Shown here: one piece after another, positions 49,401 to 60,375 of the stretch | Numbering within the stretch: position 1 is the stretch's first letter | Layout: every line of letters begins with the position of its first letter | Assembly (NCBI GenBank): GCA_963995505.1 | Contig: OZ023184.1 | Coordinates: 3,100,001-3,164,000, forward strand | DNA length: 64,000 nucleotides | Direction: 5' to 3' | From: Hypericum androsaemum | Lineage: Eukaryota; Streptophyta; Magnoliopsida; Malpighiales; Hypericaceae | Translations under genes and position numbers: made by a program | Notes under the pieces: generated by a model | Databases searched by the model: none | Told to the model about the DNA's origin: nothing | What the model saw: only the letters and a program-made list of their open reading frames with translations

Positions 49401-49543
49401 ATGTTCGCACCATTCGGAATCTTAACAGGTAAATGACCCTTTTCTCTAATCGATCCTTGGAATAAGTCAATATCCGATACTATATGCTCCGAAGCTCCTG
49501 AATCAATAATCCAGTTATGTGCATGAAGGACCTTACCCGCCAT
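46457..49543 (-). pseudogene. Copia pol: protease, integrase, reverse transcriptase, RNase H, with an in-frame stop
   Basis: Reading down from 49543: protease with WIIDSGASEHIV; the integrase zinc region with HRRLGHPSQER and CDSCLRAKQ; integrase core with IHCDIWGPY and IQSDNGSEF; then an in-frame TAA at 48653-48655 where the family normally has Gln. Below it, reverse transcriptase has LDVNNVFLHGDL and the catalytic YVDD, and RNase H has DADWGG and RSSAEAEYRAM. It ends at 46457, close to the left LTR. The single stop separates the protease/integrase half from the reverse-transcriptase half, so no full polyprotein can be made without readthrough. Confidence 0.9.
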
Positions 49544-50631
49544 GTTTACTATTGGCTCGGAGGAAACCTTTTGCTTACTCTCTCAATTCTCCATGCCAAG
49601 ATACTTCATCAGGTTTGTGTACTGGTCCTTGGTGAGTCCCGGCACGGGACTCCCTTCATTCGATACCTGCGCAGCTTTTGGTCGCGGAGTACTAGGGGTC
49701 AGCGTCTTTCCTTGTTTGCTGAAGGAATCTCGTTGCCCTCTTTTTACCCAGCCGGGTGGGTATCCGATCAGCTCAAAACACTAATCATCACTGTGCCCCA
49801 TCTTCCCACAGTGTTCACATCTTGGCTTCTCCCCTTTGGCCGTCTTGCGCTAAGCACTGGTTCTGTCGGATTGGACTTGGAACGCTGTCGTCTCCATGTT
49901 ATTTTGTCTTGTGGTGGATATGTTATGCTGCTGCTCATCCTCCGCCACTAGATGATAGGCTACGCCGAGACTAAGCGGTGGTGTGGTACTCAGAATCTGT
50001 GTTTTTACCACACCGAAAGCTTCGTCTAAACCCATAAGGAAATCATAGAGTCGTTCCTTTTCTCTCATAGCCGACATCTGCTTTTGGACATCACAAGTGC
50101 AGCCTGAGCATGCGCACCTCGGCAAGGGATTTATCGCCTGGTTCTCGTCCTACAGTCCTTTCAGCTTTGCATAGTATGCTGAAACTGTGAGCTTATCTTG
50201 TCTCAGTTGTGCCACCGATCGCCTTAATTCATAGGTCCTTGGTGCACTTCCTTTTCCGAATCGTTCTTCAAGATCAGACCAGATCTCAGCCGCCGTCTTC
50301 GCGTACCTTATGCTGGTTCGAATCTCCTTCTCTATCGCACTCTTTAACCACCCTTTCACCATGGCGTCACACGTATCCATAGTGGGTAGTTTGGCGATGT
50401 TGTTGATGGACGTTGTATGGTCCCATCGACAAATCCATACTTGTTCTTCGCATACAGCGCGTTCATCATGTCTGCAACCCACTCTCCGTAGTTGCTATCG
50501 TGAAGAAGGTCACTGACGAAGACCTGCCCCGGATTATCCGAAGCATGAATATAAAATGCGGACTGCGTGTCCACGTTCCCAGTCTGGATCGGTGAAGAGA
50601 TTTCACTGCCACTCTCCTCGGCTCTCGACAT
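49544..50631 (-). pseudogene. Copia gag with frameshift and several stops
   Basis: The Gag start is at 50631. Its N-terminal part contains NYGEWVADMMNALYAKNKYG, and the frame slips near 50400. The retrotransposon Gag region continues with AAEIWSDLEERF to a TAG at 50150-50152. After that come LYDFLMGLDEAFGVVKTQIL, another stop near 49850, and a CCHC zinc knuckle (CEHCGKMGHS...C, near 49800) that itself contains a TAG. A further TGA lies near 49586. These lesions make it nonfunctional. Confidence 0.85.
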
Positions 50632-50713
50632 GTTTGGTGTTTTGGTATATTTGCTAGTTTATTTGCGGCGAGTAGGTTTTCTCGTACAAAGTTTTTTTTT
50701 TACCAAGATTATT

Positions 50714-50725
50714 GCTCTGATACCA
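50714..50725 (-). other. Primer-binding site of the copia element
   Basis: The minus strand reads TGGTATCAGAGC, complementary to the 3' end region of initiator tRNA-Met as in most plant copia elements. Confidence 0.9.
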
Positions 50726-50734
50726 TGAAAATAA

Positions 50735-50906
50735 GGTATGTTGCTTGCTTCTTCTCATTAGTTACGAAGGTATATATACATATTATAAGTTAGGGTTGAG
50801 CTTCCTTGACAGCCACGCACGGCTTCCTTGACAGCCACTCGTTTCCTATTCTAACATAATGCCTACAAAGGCATATTCCTATTCTAACACAATGGCTCCA
50901 ATAACA
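50735..50906 (-). repeat. 5' LTR of the copia element
   Basis: Partner of 46151-46322, ~99% identical by eye. It lies directly beside the primer-binding site, so it is the 5' LTR of this minus-strand element. Confidence 0.9.
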
Positions 50907-51042
50907 GTTTTTAGAGGAATATATATCAAATGATTAATTATTAATGAACACCTGTTTTCACCAAAAAATTCGACATATATTTATTCCATCTCCTAGGAGG
51001 AGTCCATTATTGGATACACGAATTAAGGTCAACATGAATTTC

Positions 51043-52185
51043 TCACGGACAAAATGCCACGATATAATTAGCTCCACCGGAGCAAGTAAAAGTGCTTGTC
51101 TTGTCATCAAAAGCATAGCTATAAGCCTGAGGACATTGTTGCTTAAAGATCCGTGAATAATTGGTCGGCGGGCACGTTGCTGGCGTCCCAAAGGCACCGG
51201 TGCAACAATATTGTGGCTGGTTAAACGCCAAGCAAGCGCTCTTGCAACCGATGACGGCGCCACCCGCGCCCCTGACTGCTAACTCCGGTGGACAAACCTT
51301 GTTGATGTTCGCGGGGCAGGCCGTGGCCCTGCAGCCACCCGCACCGCCCTGAGGGGCGATGGAAAGTGGCAGGTTGAACCCGTCGACGTTGCTGATATCG
51401 TAAAAGTCTTGGCCACCGTTCGTTGCTAGGGTGAATTCTGCCAAGGTAACAGGCGGGGTGCCACCCGCATTGTTGCATTGGAGCCGACCGCCGCAGTCTC
51501 CGATGGCACACTGAAACCTACCCACCTGAGTGCCGCACCCAGTCCGGCCCCATATGCGGCCGGACCAAGGGGCGGGGATGTTAAGTGTGGTTTGTCTTTG
51601 TGAGGGTAGTTCAAACCCCGTTGTTGGTAGTGGAGATCCTGATCCTGTCAGGAGTCCAGGCCACACTGTGAACGGACATCTGTTAGCTATGGTAAATTGG
51701 GCTGCATTGCCTCCTGCACAATTAGTAACAATTTCATTTCATTTAGTAACAACATATATAAAATTAATCTGAAAGTATATATATATATAACTATATTGTG
51801 AATTAATTTCTACTTAGTTTCTTTTTTATTTAGAATATACAAGTCAGAATCCATAAGAAATTAATTCAATTCATATTTTTATGAGAATTATAAATATAAA
51901 TATAAATTCAATTCATATTTTTATGTTTTGCACTAAACAAAATGTGTGTTATAATTGATTTCATTTTTTATTCAAAAAATGTAAAATAAGTTCTTTTCAG
52001 GTAGTTATGCAACATTAAAATAGTTTCAGGCATAGTTAGACCAACCAGCATTAACTAGTGAATGATTATTCTCGAAAAATTTACCACCTTATAAGAAATT
52101 TCAAGTCCTTACTCGCATCTGAATACCTACCATAGAAGAAGAGGAGTACGCTCAAGGACATCAAAAATATTGCCCAAGTATCCAT
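51043..52185 (-). CDS. Thaumatin-like protein, PR-5/osmotin type (TLP1)
   Basis: Two exons, 52185-52131 and 51713-51043, joined in phase to 241 residues. Exon 1 encodes the hydrophobic signal peptide (MDTWAIFLMSLSVLLFFY) and the mature part starts near GGNAAQFTIANRC. All 16 cysteines of the large thaumatin-like class are present, forming eight disulfides in the family. WPGLLTGSG, SGRIWGRTGC, TLAEFTLATNG, DFYDISNVDGFNLPLS and QAYSYAFDDKTSTFTC mark the fold and the acidic cleft. It ends FCP with no vacuolar extension, so it is probably secreted to the cell wall. Family members act in defence against fungi. First of three tandem paralogues; a copia insertion lies about 140 bases past its stop. 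Confidence 0.93.
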
Positions 52186-52270
52186 TTTTTCCTAAGTCTC
52201 TTTATCCAAATTTGTGTTTATACAATTAAGGTGAAATGTGTAGGTTTCAATATCCATAAGAGAGTTCCAC

Positions 52271-52280
52271 TATTTATATA
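52271..52280 (-). promoter_or_regulatory. TATA box of TLP1
   Basis: The minus strand reads TATATAAATA about 85 bases above the ATG. The same box and surroundings (GTCC before, GTGGAACTCTC after) occur at TLP2. Confidence 0.6.
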
Positions 52281-53994
52281 GGACAAACAGATTGGAAACG
52301 TACTTAATTATCAAAGTCTTCCTCCACCAAAAATAGTTAAACTCCACCGTTATTAGACGGTCAAACTCTTCCCTTATTTGAGGGTTTTATTTTTGAAAAG
52401 TAAATTTTTACATCAAGACTATGCCAAGGTAGGTTTGAACATGAACCTCCTAAATATTTATAATGTCTTGTGCCTTTAAGTTACAAGCCCTTATTTGAGG
52501 GTTACAATCACAATGCTAGAAATCTTATGGGCTATCCAAGTTATTATTATTTAAAAGGTCATTTTTTTAATTTAATTAAGTTATCTTGAATTCAAGATTT
52601 TCAGAATAGAGTTATGTTAAATATTTATCGGGAGACTTTTGTCACCTTTTAAAGATCTCATCTAGCTCAAATCTGAATTAGTCAGCACAATGATATCCGG
52701 ATAGGAGATGATCAAAACCAAAAAAGTTATTTTTTTATTTTTTTTCCTCCCTATTTTATTTTATTTTTATTTTGTTTCCTGGTTAAACATTTAGTTTTGT
52801 GGATTTGTAATATTGGATTACGTATTTGACTTGAATATATTTATGGAGCTCTTAATGTTTACGGTCAAATGATGAGTTATATTTATAACGGACTTTCACA
52901 AAATTGAGAGATTTTTCAGTGAATTCATTTTTTTTCATTCATGTTTTCCATTAGATTGTCAAATATAACAAATTAATTTCATTGGATTACCCATTATATA
53001 GAAAGACTACCATAAATATAACTCGTCGTTGACAGTAAACAAAAAGATTACCATATCAATTGATTAACTGTATTAATCGGGTTTGGATTGGTCCGGGCCC
53101 ATTCCGAACCGTTTGGATTGAAGGACACGCGAGAGCTTTTTGGAAAAAAGTTAAAATTCAGGGACAAAAATGAAAAAAGCCCACGCGAACGGCAAGGGAT
53201 CACCAATATGTCGTTATCGCTAACTGGGCATGCCATTGTCGCAGCACGCGGGCCATTATCAATAATTGGATTTTTCGGTGTCGTAACTGTGAAATGCCAG
53301 TGTCGTAATCGTGGCATGCCATTATCGATCCTTCGATCCAAATAGTTCGGAATAACTCCTTCACTCCGGACCCAATTTACTACCGTATTAATCAAATGCT
53401 GTCTGCTCCAGTTCACAACCAAGAGCCATTAATCACAATCCCTTATAATTTACATTGGAAAAAGAATCTTAACTAACGTCCCTCTAAAAGTTCGCTTTTT
53501 TCTATCCTATTTTAGAAATGATTTTTAGTGGTATGTTTTTTCTTCTGAGTCGTGCATCATCAACGTCCAATTGGATCGATTTTATCTGAAAATATATTTT
53601 CATATATACGCTAAAATCTAAAGTGAATGAATAAATAAAATTTTTCCATAATTAATCGTGTCAAACAACTATGTTCACGTGCGTATAAAAAAACAACTAT
53701 GTTCACGTGCTATTTTCTCCGTCAGTATTTAAAGTGCTTTATAAGATTACCTATACCATAGTAAACAAAAATGTGTTTAAACAATTTTATAATTAGCGTG
53801 GCTTCCTATGCGACTCACCAAGCTTTATCGCGATACAGAAATATATTAAATAGTTTTTCGAAAGGATGATATATTAAGTAGTTAATTAATAACCAAGACA
53901 TGTTTTCACCAAAGCAATCGATATATATTTATTTATTCCTTCTCCAAGTCGGAGTCCATTGTTGGATGCATGAACTAAGATCAACATGAAATTC
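52281..53994. other. TLP1 upstream region and TLP2 3' flank
   Basis: 52281-53040 is AT-rich and resembles the TLP2 upstream region in patches (compare ACCATAAATAT with its neighbours at about 53010 and 56170), so the duplicated block includes promoter DNA. 53050-53420 is a GC-richer insert bounded by roughly inverted TTGATTAA...TATTAATC ends, with repeated GTGTCGTAA/GCATGCCATT motifs. The open frame across it (minus 53048-53422) matches no protein I know. Confidence 0.5.
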
Positions 53995-55066
53995 TCAGGG
54001 ACAAAAGGTCACGACATAATTAGCTCCACCAGAGCAAGTAAAAGTGCTTGTCTTGTCATCAAAAGCGTAGCTATAAGCCTGAGGACATTGTTGCTTAAAG
54101 ATCCGTGAATAATTGGTCGGCGGGCACGTTGCCGGCGTCCCAAAGGCACCGGTGCAACAATATTGCGGCTGGTTGAACGCCAAGCAAGCGCTCTTGCAAC
54201 CGATGACGCCGGCTGCACCCCTGACTGCCAACTCGGGTGGACAAACATTGTTGATGTTTCCCCGGCAGGACGTGGCACCGCATCCGGGCGCCCCACCCTG
54301 AGGAACGATAGAAAGTGGCAGGTTGAACCCGTCTACGTTGCTGACATCGTAAAAGTCCATGCCGCCGTTCGTGGCTAGGGTGAATTCTGCCAAGGTAGCG
54401 GGCGGGGCGCCACCGGCATTGATGCATTGGAGCTGACCGCAGTCTCCGGTGGCACACTGGAACCTACCTGTTTGAGTTCCACAGTCTGTTCGGCCCCATA
54501 TTCGGCCGGACCACGGGGCGGGGATGGCAACTACGGTTTGTTGTTGTGATGGTAGTTGGAAGCCTGTTGTTGGTAGTGGAGATCCTGAACCTGTTAAGAG
54601 TCCGGGCCACACTGGGAATGGACATCTGTTGGCTATGGTAAATTGGGCAGCATTGCCTCCTGCACAGTTAGCAACAATTTCATTTAGTAACCGCAGAAAT
54701 AACACGTATCTGCTAGCAAATATATAAATATATTGTGAATTAATGGACCCTTGGTTTCTTTTATATATATAAAGTTAGATACCGTAAAAACGAATTCTAT
54801 TTATGTTTTCATGAGAGTAATAAATACAATTTAATTCATATTTTCATGTTTGAAGATGTAAAATACACATTTTTTTTCGGCTTGGGTAGTTATGCGATAT
54901 TAATATAGTTTTATGCAGGGTTACACCACGAGCAGAGCAAACGATTGTTCTAGGAAAAAAAATACTAGAAATTAAGAAATTTAAATTCTTAACTCGCAGC
55001 TAAATAACTACCGTAGAAGAAGAGGAGGATGTTCAAGGACATCATAAATATTGCCGAAGTCTCCAT
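53995..55066 (-). CDS. Thaumatin-like protein, PR-5/osmotin type (TLP2)
   Basis: Two exons, 55066-55012 and 54659-53995, giving 239 residues. The signal peptide is METSAIFMMSLNILLFFY and the mature part starts near GGNAAQFTIANRCPFPVW. Sixteen cysteines are present. It differs from TLP1 by an indel in the loop after the fourth Cys (GDCGQLQC against GDCGGRLQC) and scattered substitutions. The cleft motifs TLAEFTLATNG, DFYDVSNVDGFN and AFDDKTSTFTC are kept. The intron (352 bases) has a GT donor. Promoter, gene and 3' flank resemble those of TLP1, so the pair comes from a segmental tandem duplication. Probably secreted defence protein. Confidence 0.93.
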
Positions 55067-55151
55067 GTATTCCGAAGTATTTTTATCCCAATTTTTTTTT
55101 GTTCAATGAGCTGAAAATGTTTTTGTTACAATGTCCATAAGAGAGTTCCGC

Positions 55152-55161
55152 TATTTATATA
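55152..55161 (-). promoter_or_regulatory. TATA box of TLP2
   Basis: The minus strand reads TATATAAATA about 86 bases above the ATG, matching TLP1 in sequence and distance. Confidence 0.6.
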
Positions 55162-56449
55162 GGACAAATAGATTGCAAATAATTGGAAACATATTTAATT
55201 ATCAAACTTATCCTCCCACCAACAATTTCCAAACTCTATCCTTACTTGAGGGTCAAAAATAGAAATGCACTTAATTATAAAAATCATCCCTTATAAAAAT
55301 TTCCAAACTCTATCCCAAGTTATTATTATTAATTCTCCTGCCTATTTGGTTATTGGATTTTGATTTTTTGCCTTGTTTAACATCATAGATTGTAGTTTTA
55401 TTACTGTTAGAATTTCAAATATTGAAATCTAAATACACCCATGATTGAGATAAGATCCCGAGGCTATTAAGATAACATCTAAATCTTATCCCATTTAATT
55501 TAGAAAATTAGTTTTTCTTAAATAAAAATATCTCACTTAACGTGGGGATCTTCCTGGGAATGAGGTGGGTTGTTGTTACCCACTACATTGACTCAAACAC
55601 TAAAAGGACTTGGAGGTCTTTTTGGTGGGAGGTGAGGCGCACAACACACAGAAGGGGAACGAAGTTTCTCCTCTCTACCATACGAACTCATATATAGTTT
55701 GATGGATACGATATCAGTCTTTCAGCATGAGGTGGAAGGATCGAATCTCATGACCGTCTAAGATCCGAAATTGTGGAAACAATTTAAATCTCACCAAAAA
55801 AGTTTTCCTCTCTCTCCATTTAGGAGTTTTTAAGCGGTGAATTTAATCTTACTTCGAATATTAGATCGTAGATAAGGACTAACCATTGACGAGCTTCCGT
55901 TACATGAAAAACCTGTGAATATGAAACCTGTGAAGAACGTTATGAAAAGATTACAACAAATAAGTCTTTACCATTATTGACTTTCAGTTTTTTGTAATTT
56001 AATTATGTTTATGATTACATGAAAACCTTCGGTTACATGAACTCAAAAAAAAACCTTCAGTTACGAATTTTCCCCAAATTGAGAGTTTTTTCATTGGATA
56101 AGGATTCATTTTTTTCTTTTAGATTTCCAAATATAAAAAATAATTTCATTGGCTTACCAATTATATAGAAAGTTTACCATAAATATTGATCAGTATAGAA
56201 CAATGCTTTCCTTACGTACGAAATTATTTTTTCTGTAATGACTTAGAAGTGATCAATGAATTTAGAATTTTAACATCGGATATTTTAATTTCGTGGATCT
56301 GGAATATTGGACATTGATTTTTTTTCAATAAGTCTAACTTTATTAATATCAAAAAAAAAGAAAATAAATATTACATAAAAATTAACCCGTAAAAGAATCC
56401 CCGCTAACCTCGTGCAGTAAACTTATGAAACACAAAAGGTACTAGGTCG
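55162..56449. other. TLP2 upstream region
   Basis: AT-rich DNA. Up to about 56190 it shares patches with the TLP1 upstream region. Around 55690-55800 the GGTGGAAGGATCGAATCTCA patch recalls a SINE B box but is too weak to call. No gene seen. Confidence 0.45.
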
Positions 56450-58600
56450 CTATCCCTCCGCTCAGCGCTCCCATTTCAGACCTGGTAGTTAACCCCATTT
56501 CTTACGACCCAAGATAAAATCTGATGTGATATCCTTGTAGCAGACTGCTTCTCCTTTTGGCTGCTTCGTGTAGGCTGCTCCTCCTCTGCAAGGGTCCTCC
56601 CATTTTTGACTCGGCACGATCGACATCGCTCAAAGAGCCTCATCGTCGACAAAATTTACAACATTACACTCGTTAGTAGTCAAACTCCTCAAGTAGCTGG
56701 CCCCGTCTTGACTAGCACCCTCGTAACCAAATAGACCCGAAAAGGCCTCACTACCAACTGCCAGTATCGACCCTTCCTTCACCTCCTCCCGACACAACTC
56801 AGAAACCACAACTCTGTATGTTTCCTCTTGAGCATCCACAACAATTATATCCCTGCCTGTAGCCCACCTCTCAGCCCCGTCTTCCAGCCGGGCCCTAACC
56901 TTCTACCGAGCATCAAAACTAATTTGAAGCACCGCCTCTGATGCTCTCTTGTGACCCTTATTCACATATGTCGAGGTTCTACCCACCATCATTGCCAAGG
57001 TATCATCCTGCCCCACCGTCAACCTAGCCGAAAGACGAGTTGTACCAGACAAAATCGACATTATAGCCATTGTATCCCCTTTCTCCGAGACCCTGCTATC
57101 GAAATGCACCACCCTACCTAATGTCACCGGTGGCGCAAGCGGCACAACTAGGGGTGAGCATTCTGAATTATCCAAAAATTTTATTATCCAAATTTATTTA
57201 TTTTGATCTGAATCCAAATCCGAATAACGAATTATCTGAAATCTGAAATTCAAAATTATTTCGGATATGGATAATCTGAATTATCTGAATTTTAAAAGGC
57301 TAAATGACTTGTTGCGGCGGATTCAGTTTGATGAGAACTTACCAAGATGTTGTGAGAATTCATTTTCCTTCGGATTCAATAGGGTTGCCGGTTGATATGG
57401 CTGCTTGACAACTTGGTTTTTATTTTGGGTTTCTGAGTTCTGACCTCTCGACTTCTAGTGGGTAAAGAAATGAATATATATTTTTAAGGAAATAGATGAA
57501 TAGGTGAGTCGTGTGATTTTTGAGTTACTTTTTAACTTACTAAACAAATAGGTCCAGCCCACTTGAATCCCCAACTTCTAAATACATATTATATTATATA
57601 TTTATTAAAAATTTTGATACTTGGATAATCCGCGATTATATTTTTTTTATCCGAATCTAAATTCGTTTTAAAAAATCTGGATAATTCGAATTCGAACATA
57701 AAATTATCCGAATCCGAGTACAAAAAATTTTGTATTTCAAATTTTTTGCTCACCCCTAGGCACAACACTGCCAAGCACCTCTCTTGTCTCACTTGAGTCA
57801 CAACCAACCACCTCCTCTTGACTCGCCATCTTAAAAGATGCCGGAACATTCCCCAACACCAGAGCAACACCTTTCCCCTTCACTCCTCCTATCAAGCCAT
57901 ACCTCGTAATGTTATCCTTGTCAGTTTTGGATTGAGCGGGGAAGCATCAGATTTTATTAAAAATCGTGTCTAGAGATCTGACAATCATAAAAAATCATGT
58001 CTATAGGTATAATTACTTGATCCATTTCAGTGTGGATACGTCTTGTCCCCACTGAATCCAACCCCATCATTGTCAAGCACCAATTGCTTCTCAAGCCCTT
58101 GAGACAAGATCACATCCACCTCATCCTTGTCCTCATACTCCAGAACACCACCAACGCAAGTGTGGTTGGATGGATATGAATCCGCCCTTAAACTTGAGTT
58201 GGGAGGAATCAAATTCTAATACCGTCAAGATCTCGGGGATTTAGACCAATCCACCTAAATTTTTCCTGACAAAAAAAAAACTCCAGAACACCGAAAGAAT
58301 TGGAATGTCCACCATTCCCGCTTTCATAGAGGAAGGGCCCCCACCCATTTGCATCAACCCGTGCTACCTTTTTAGCTCCCCCTTGTTGCATCTACTGTTG
58401 TGGCGGGCGGACAACGACTAACCTCCCTAGGCTTGCAAGTCCGACCACCCACTGTCTGAACGTCCCTACGAATCATAGCACCAACACCACCCAGCTGACT
58501 CCTCCTGCACTGCGACAGGATAACCTTACAATAGGAACAATACACATGTAATTTCTCATATATAACTCCAATCCATGAGCCCTTTCAGGGCCTCTCCAAC
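56450..58600 (-). mobile_element. LINE ORF1 (Gag) relic, interrupted by a MITE
   Basis: Fragments in order on the minus strand: a zinc-knuckle-like VYCSYCKVILSQCRR near 58550-58505; then GGVKGKGVALVLGNVP near 57880; TLGRVVHFDSRVSEKGD near 57090; AEERWATGRDIIVVDAQEET-like sequence near 56850; and GYEGASQDGASYLRSL near 56700. Stops and frame changes are frequent. Order and style match the C-terminal half of plant LINE ORF1. I see no reverse transcriptase, so only part survives. Limits are approximate. Confidence 0.5.
57149..57758. mobile_element. hAT-type MITE with 8-bp target duplication
   Basis: The element starts TAGGGGTGAGCA and ends with its complement TGCTCACCCCTA. The 8 bases GGCACAAC stand on both sides (57141-57148 and 57759-57766). 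It is 610 bases long, AT-rich and noncoding. Terminal sequence and duplication length are those of hAT-derived MITEs. It inserted into the LINE ORF1 relic. Confidence 0.93.
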
Positions 58601-58954
58601 ATTTGGACATTGATTTAAGATTTGAATAAATTTGGCATTTATTTGGAGTAATTTATGTTCAAATAATAAAAGTATGTTAATTGTTAAACTTGCCTAAATC
58701 GAATTCATCTTGCTGGAGTTGCATCCTATAACAATAGACCAAAAAAAACGCCTGATAACAAAAGCTTGTTTCATAAAGAATGTAACGAGATCACGAAATT
58801 AGAAGTACTCGATAGATCACAAGTAACTACTTTTCGATTCTCGACTAATTCGAGATAAAATATACGATCTTGACTGCTAAGATCTATAGTATTAGAATAA
58901 CATAGAAAATTAGTTAAATGGAAAATATTAGACGCTCAATATCTAGTGTTTAGC

Positions 58955-59560
58955 AATGGTTTAAAACCTGCAGTCCGACCATTCGGACTGCTACCTGGGA
59001 CCAAACCCGTGTCGTTTTTGCATAAAATCTAGCAAGTGATCCGACCGGTCAAAATCCGGTCGGACTGCCAGGTCAGGTGCTTCCGGGTGACCCGGTTCGC
59101 CTGGATCAGAAAATTTTTTATTTATATTTTTTAATTTATCAGATTTAATTTAGAAACAAAACTTCAACTTCTACGCTCGGAGTATATACATCACTTTTAG
59201 ATCACAACAAACTTATTTTTTTAACAATTCTCGATAATATGTCAACTAAGTTAAACAAATTGGAATAATATGTCGAACAAGAAAACTTGCATAATCATCT
59301 TTTTGTACTTTTAGACTTGTTTAATTCATGTTTTAAGACTTTTTTTGGATAAATTGTATAACAAAGTTGCTAAATATGTAAACTTATTTAGTATTTTATC
59401 ATTTTTTAATACTAAATAAAAATTTTAAACCTAATTTAATAATATTAATATAAAGTAAAAGTTTTGGTCCGACCGGTCTGATCGACAGTCCGACCGGATG
59501 AACCTGAAATTTTGAAAATTTCGGGTCGCCTTCTGAGTCGGTTTTAAAAATATTGGTATT
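58955..59560. mobile_element. Second GGTCCGAC-rich inverted-repeat element
   Basis: The left part (TTTAAAACCTGCAGTCCGAC, GACCGGTCAAAATCCGGTCG) and right part (GTCCGACCGGTCTGATCGAC, CGGTTTTAAAAATATTGG) are inverted relatives around an AT-rich middle. It resembles 41120-41575 in motif content. No certain target duplication. Confidence 0.5.
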
Positions 59561-60375
59561 TAGTAAATTTTTTGATAGAAGTGAATGTATAGTACTACAC
59601 AAATAGTTTAGTTAAGCACTAAAATAATCTAAAAAATTATCGAAAGATATTTAACTATGAAATGACAATTTTTAACAAATAAGTGATATCTTTGATTTTT
59701 ATTTGACAACATTTCTTTTCTTTTTTTGAGCCCGTGCTCCACCCGGCTCGCTTATCTCATCCGTCCTTTTTTAAAATATTTGTCAACCTACTTTTTGCTC
59801 TTGAATCATTGTTATTTGTACCTCTTCATATTCGAGGCCCTCGTCTTTTTCCCTTTTCCGGTCCATGTTATAATTTAATTGGTAATTTTTTAGGACTGGT
59901 ACTTGTCCGTAGAAATAGTGTTATGCTTTTTCTTATTAGGGAATCCGATGCGAATTGTGTTGCCTTAGGACATAATTCCTAATCGATCAAAGATATCAAT
60001 TTATTTATAAAAAAGTGAACGCACCATGTCGAAGGGCGGAGAGGGAAGGTGGAGAGAGAGGGAGGCCGGGGATAATTCCAATTTTTTATATTTTTCAATA
60101 TCTTTTTTTCACTTTTATTTTTTTAGAAATTTGAAATTGACTTTCAATTTTTGTGTATTTCATTGTTTGGTTGATATTTATATTTTTATGACTTGCATAC
60201 TAGATGCTAATTTTTCATTATTTTTTCTCGTATCAAGTTGTCCTCGTCATAACGCATTATGTATATTAAATGGTTCATAACGCATGATTTCCGAAGAAAG
60301 ATTTGATATTAAAGAATTTCCTTCTCCAGGGAGTAGTTCTTTATTGGATCCACAAATTAAGATTAACATAATTTC
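59561..60375. other. Gap before TLP3 and its 3' flank
   Basis: AT-rich DNA without a supported gene. From about 60300 the sequence resembles the 3' flanks of TLP1 and TLP2 (TTATTGGATCCACAAATTAA against TTATTGGATACACGAATTAA), so it is TLP3's 3' untranslated region. Confidence 0.5.

Larger units (their letters stand above)
46151..50906 (-). mobile_element. Ty1/copia retrotransposon with two near-identical short LTRs, coding region decayed
   Basis: Two direct repeats of ~172 bases (46151-46322 and 50735-50906) flank Gag, protease, integrase, reverse transcriptase and RNase H in copia order on the minus strand. The primer-binding site (complement of GCTCTGATACCA, 50714-50725) lies beside the right LTR. 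A purine tract (minus TTGAGGGGGAG) lies beside the left LTR. The LTRs differ at about two sites, so insertion is recent. Domain order and short LTRs suggest the Ale/Retrofit lineage. The LTRs may extend a few bases to TGAA..., and no clean 5-bp target duplication is visible. Confidence 0.92.

Noticed and set aside
51043..51666. TLP1 starting at 51666
   Set aside because: That codon is GTG inside the mature domain (FTVWPGLL); the real start is the signal-peptide exon at 52185.
53048..53422. 124-codon minus-strand open frame
   Set aside because: No family resemblance, and it lies in a repeat-like insert.
54660..54705. TLP2 exon 2 extended upstream to an ATG at 54705
   Set aside because: The sequence is intronic; a good acceptor at 54660-54661 and the paralogues show the exon begins at 54659.
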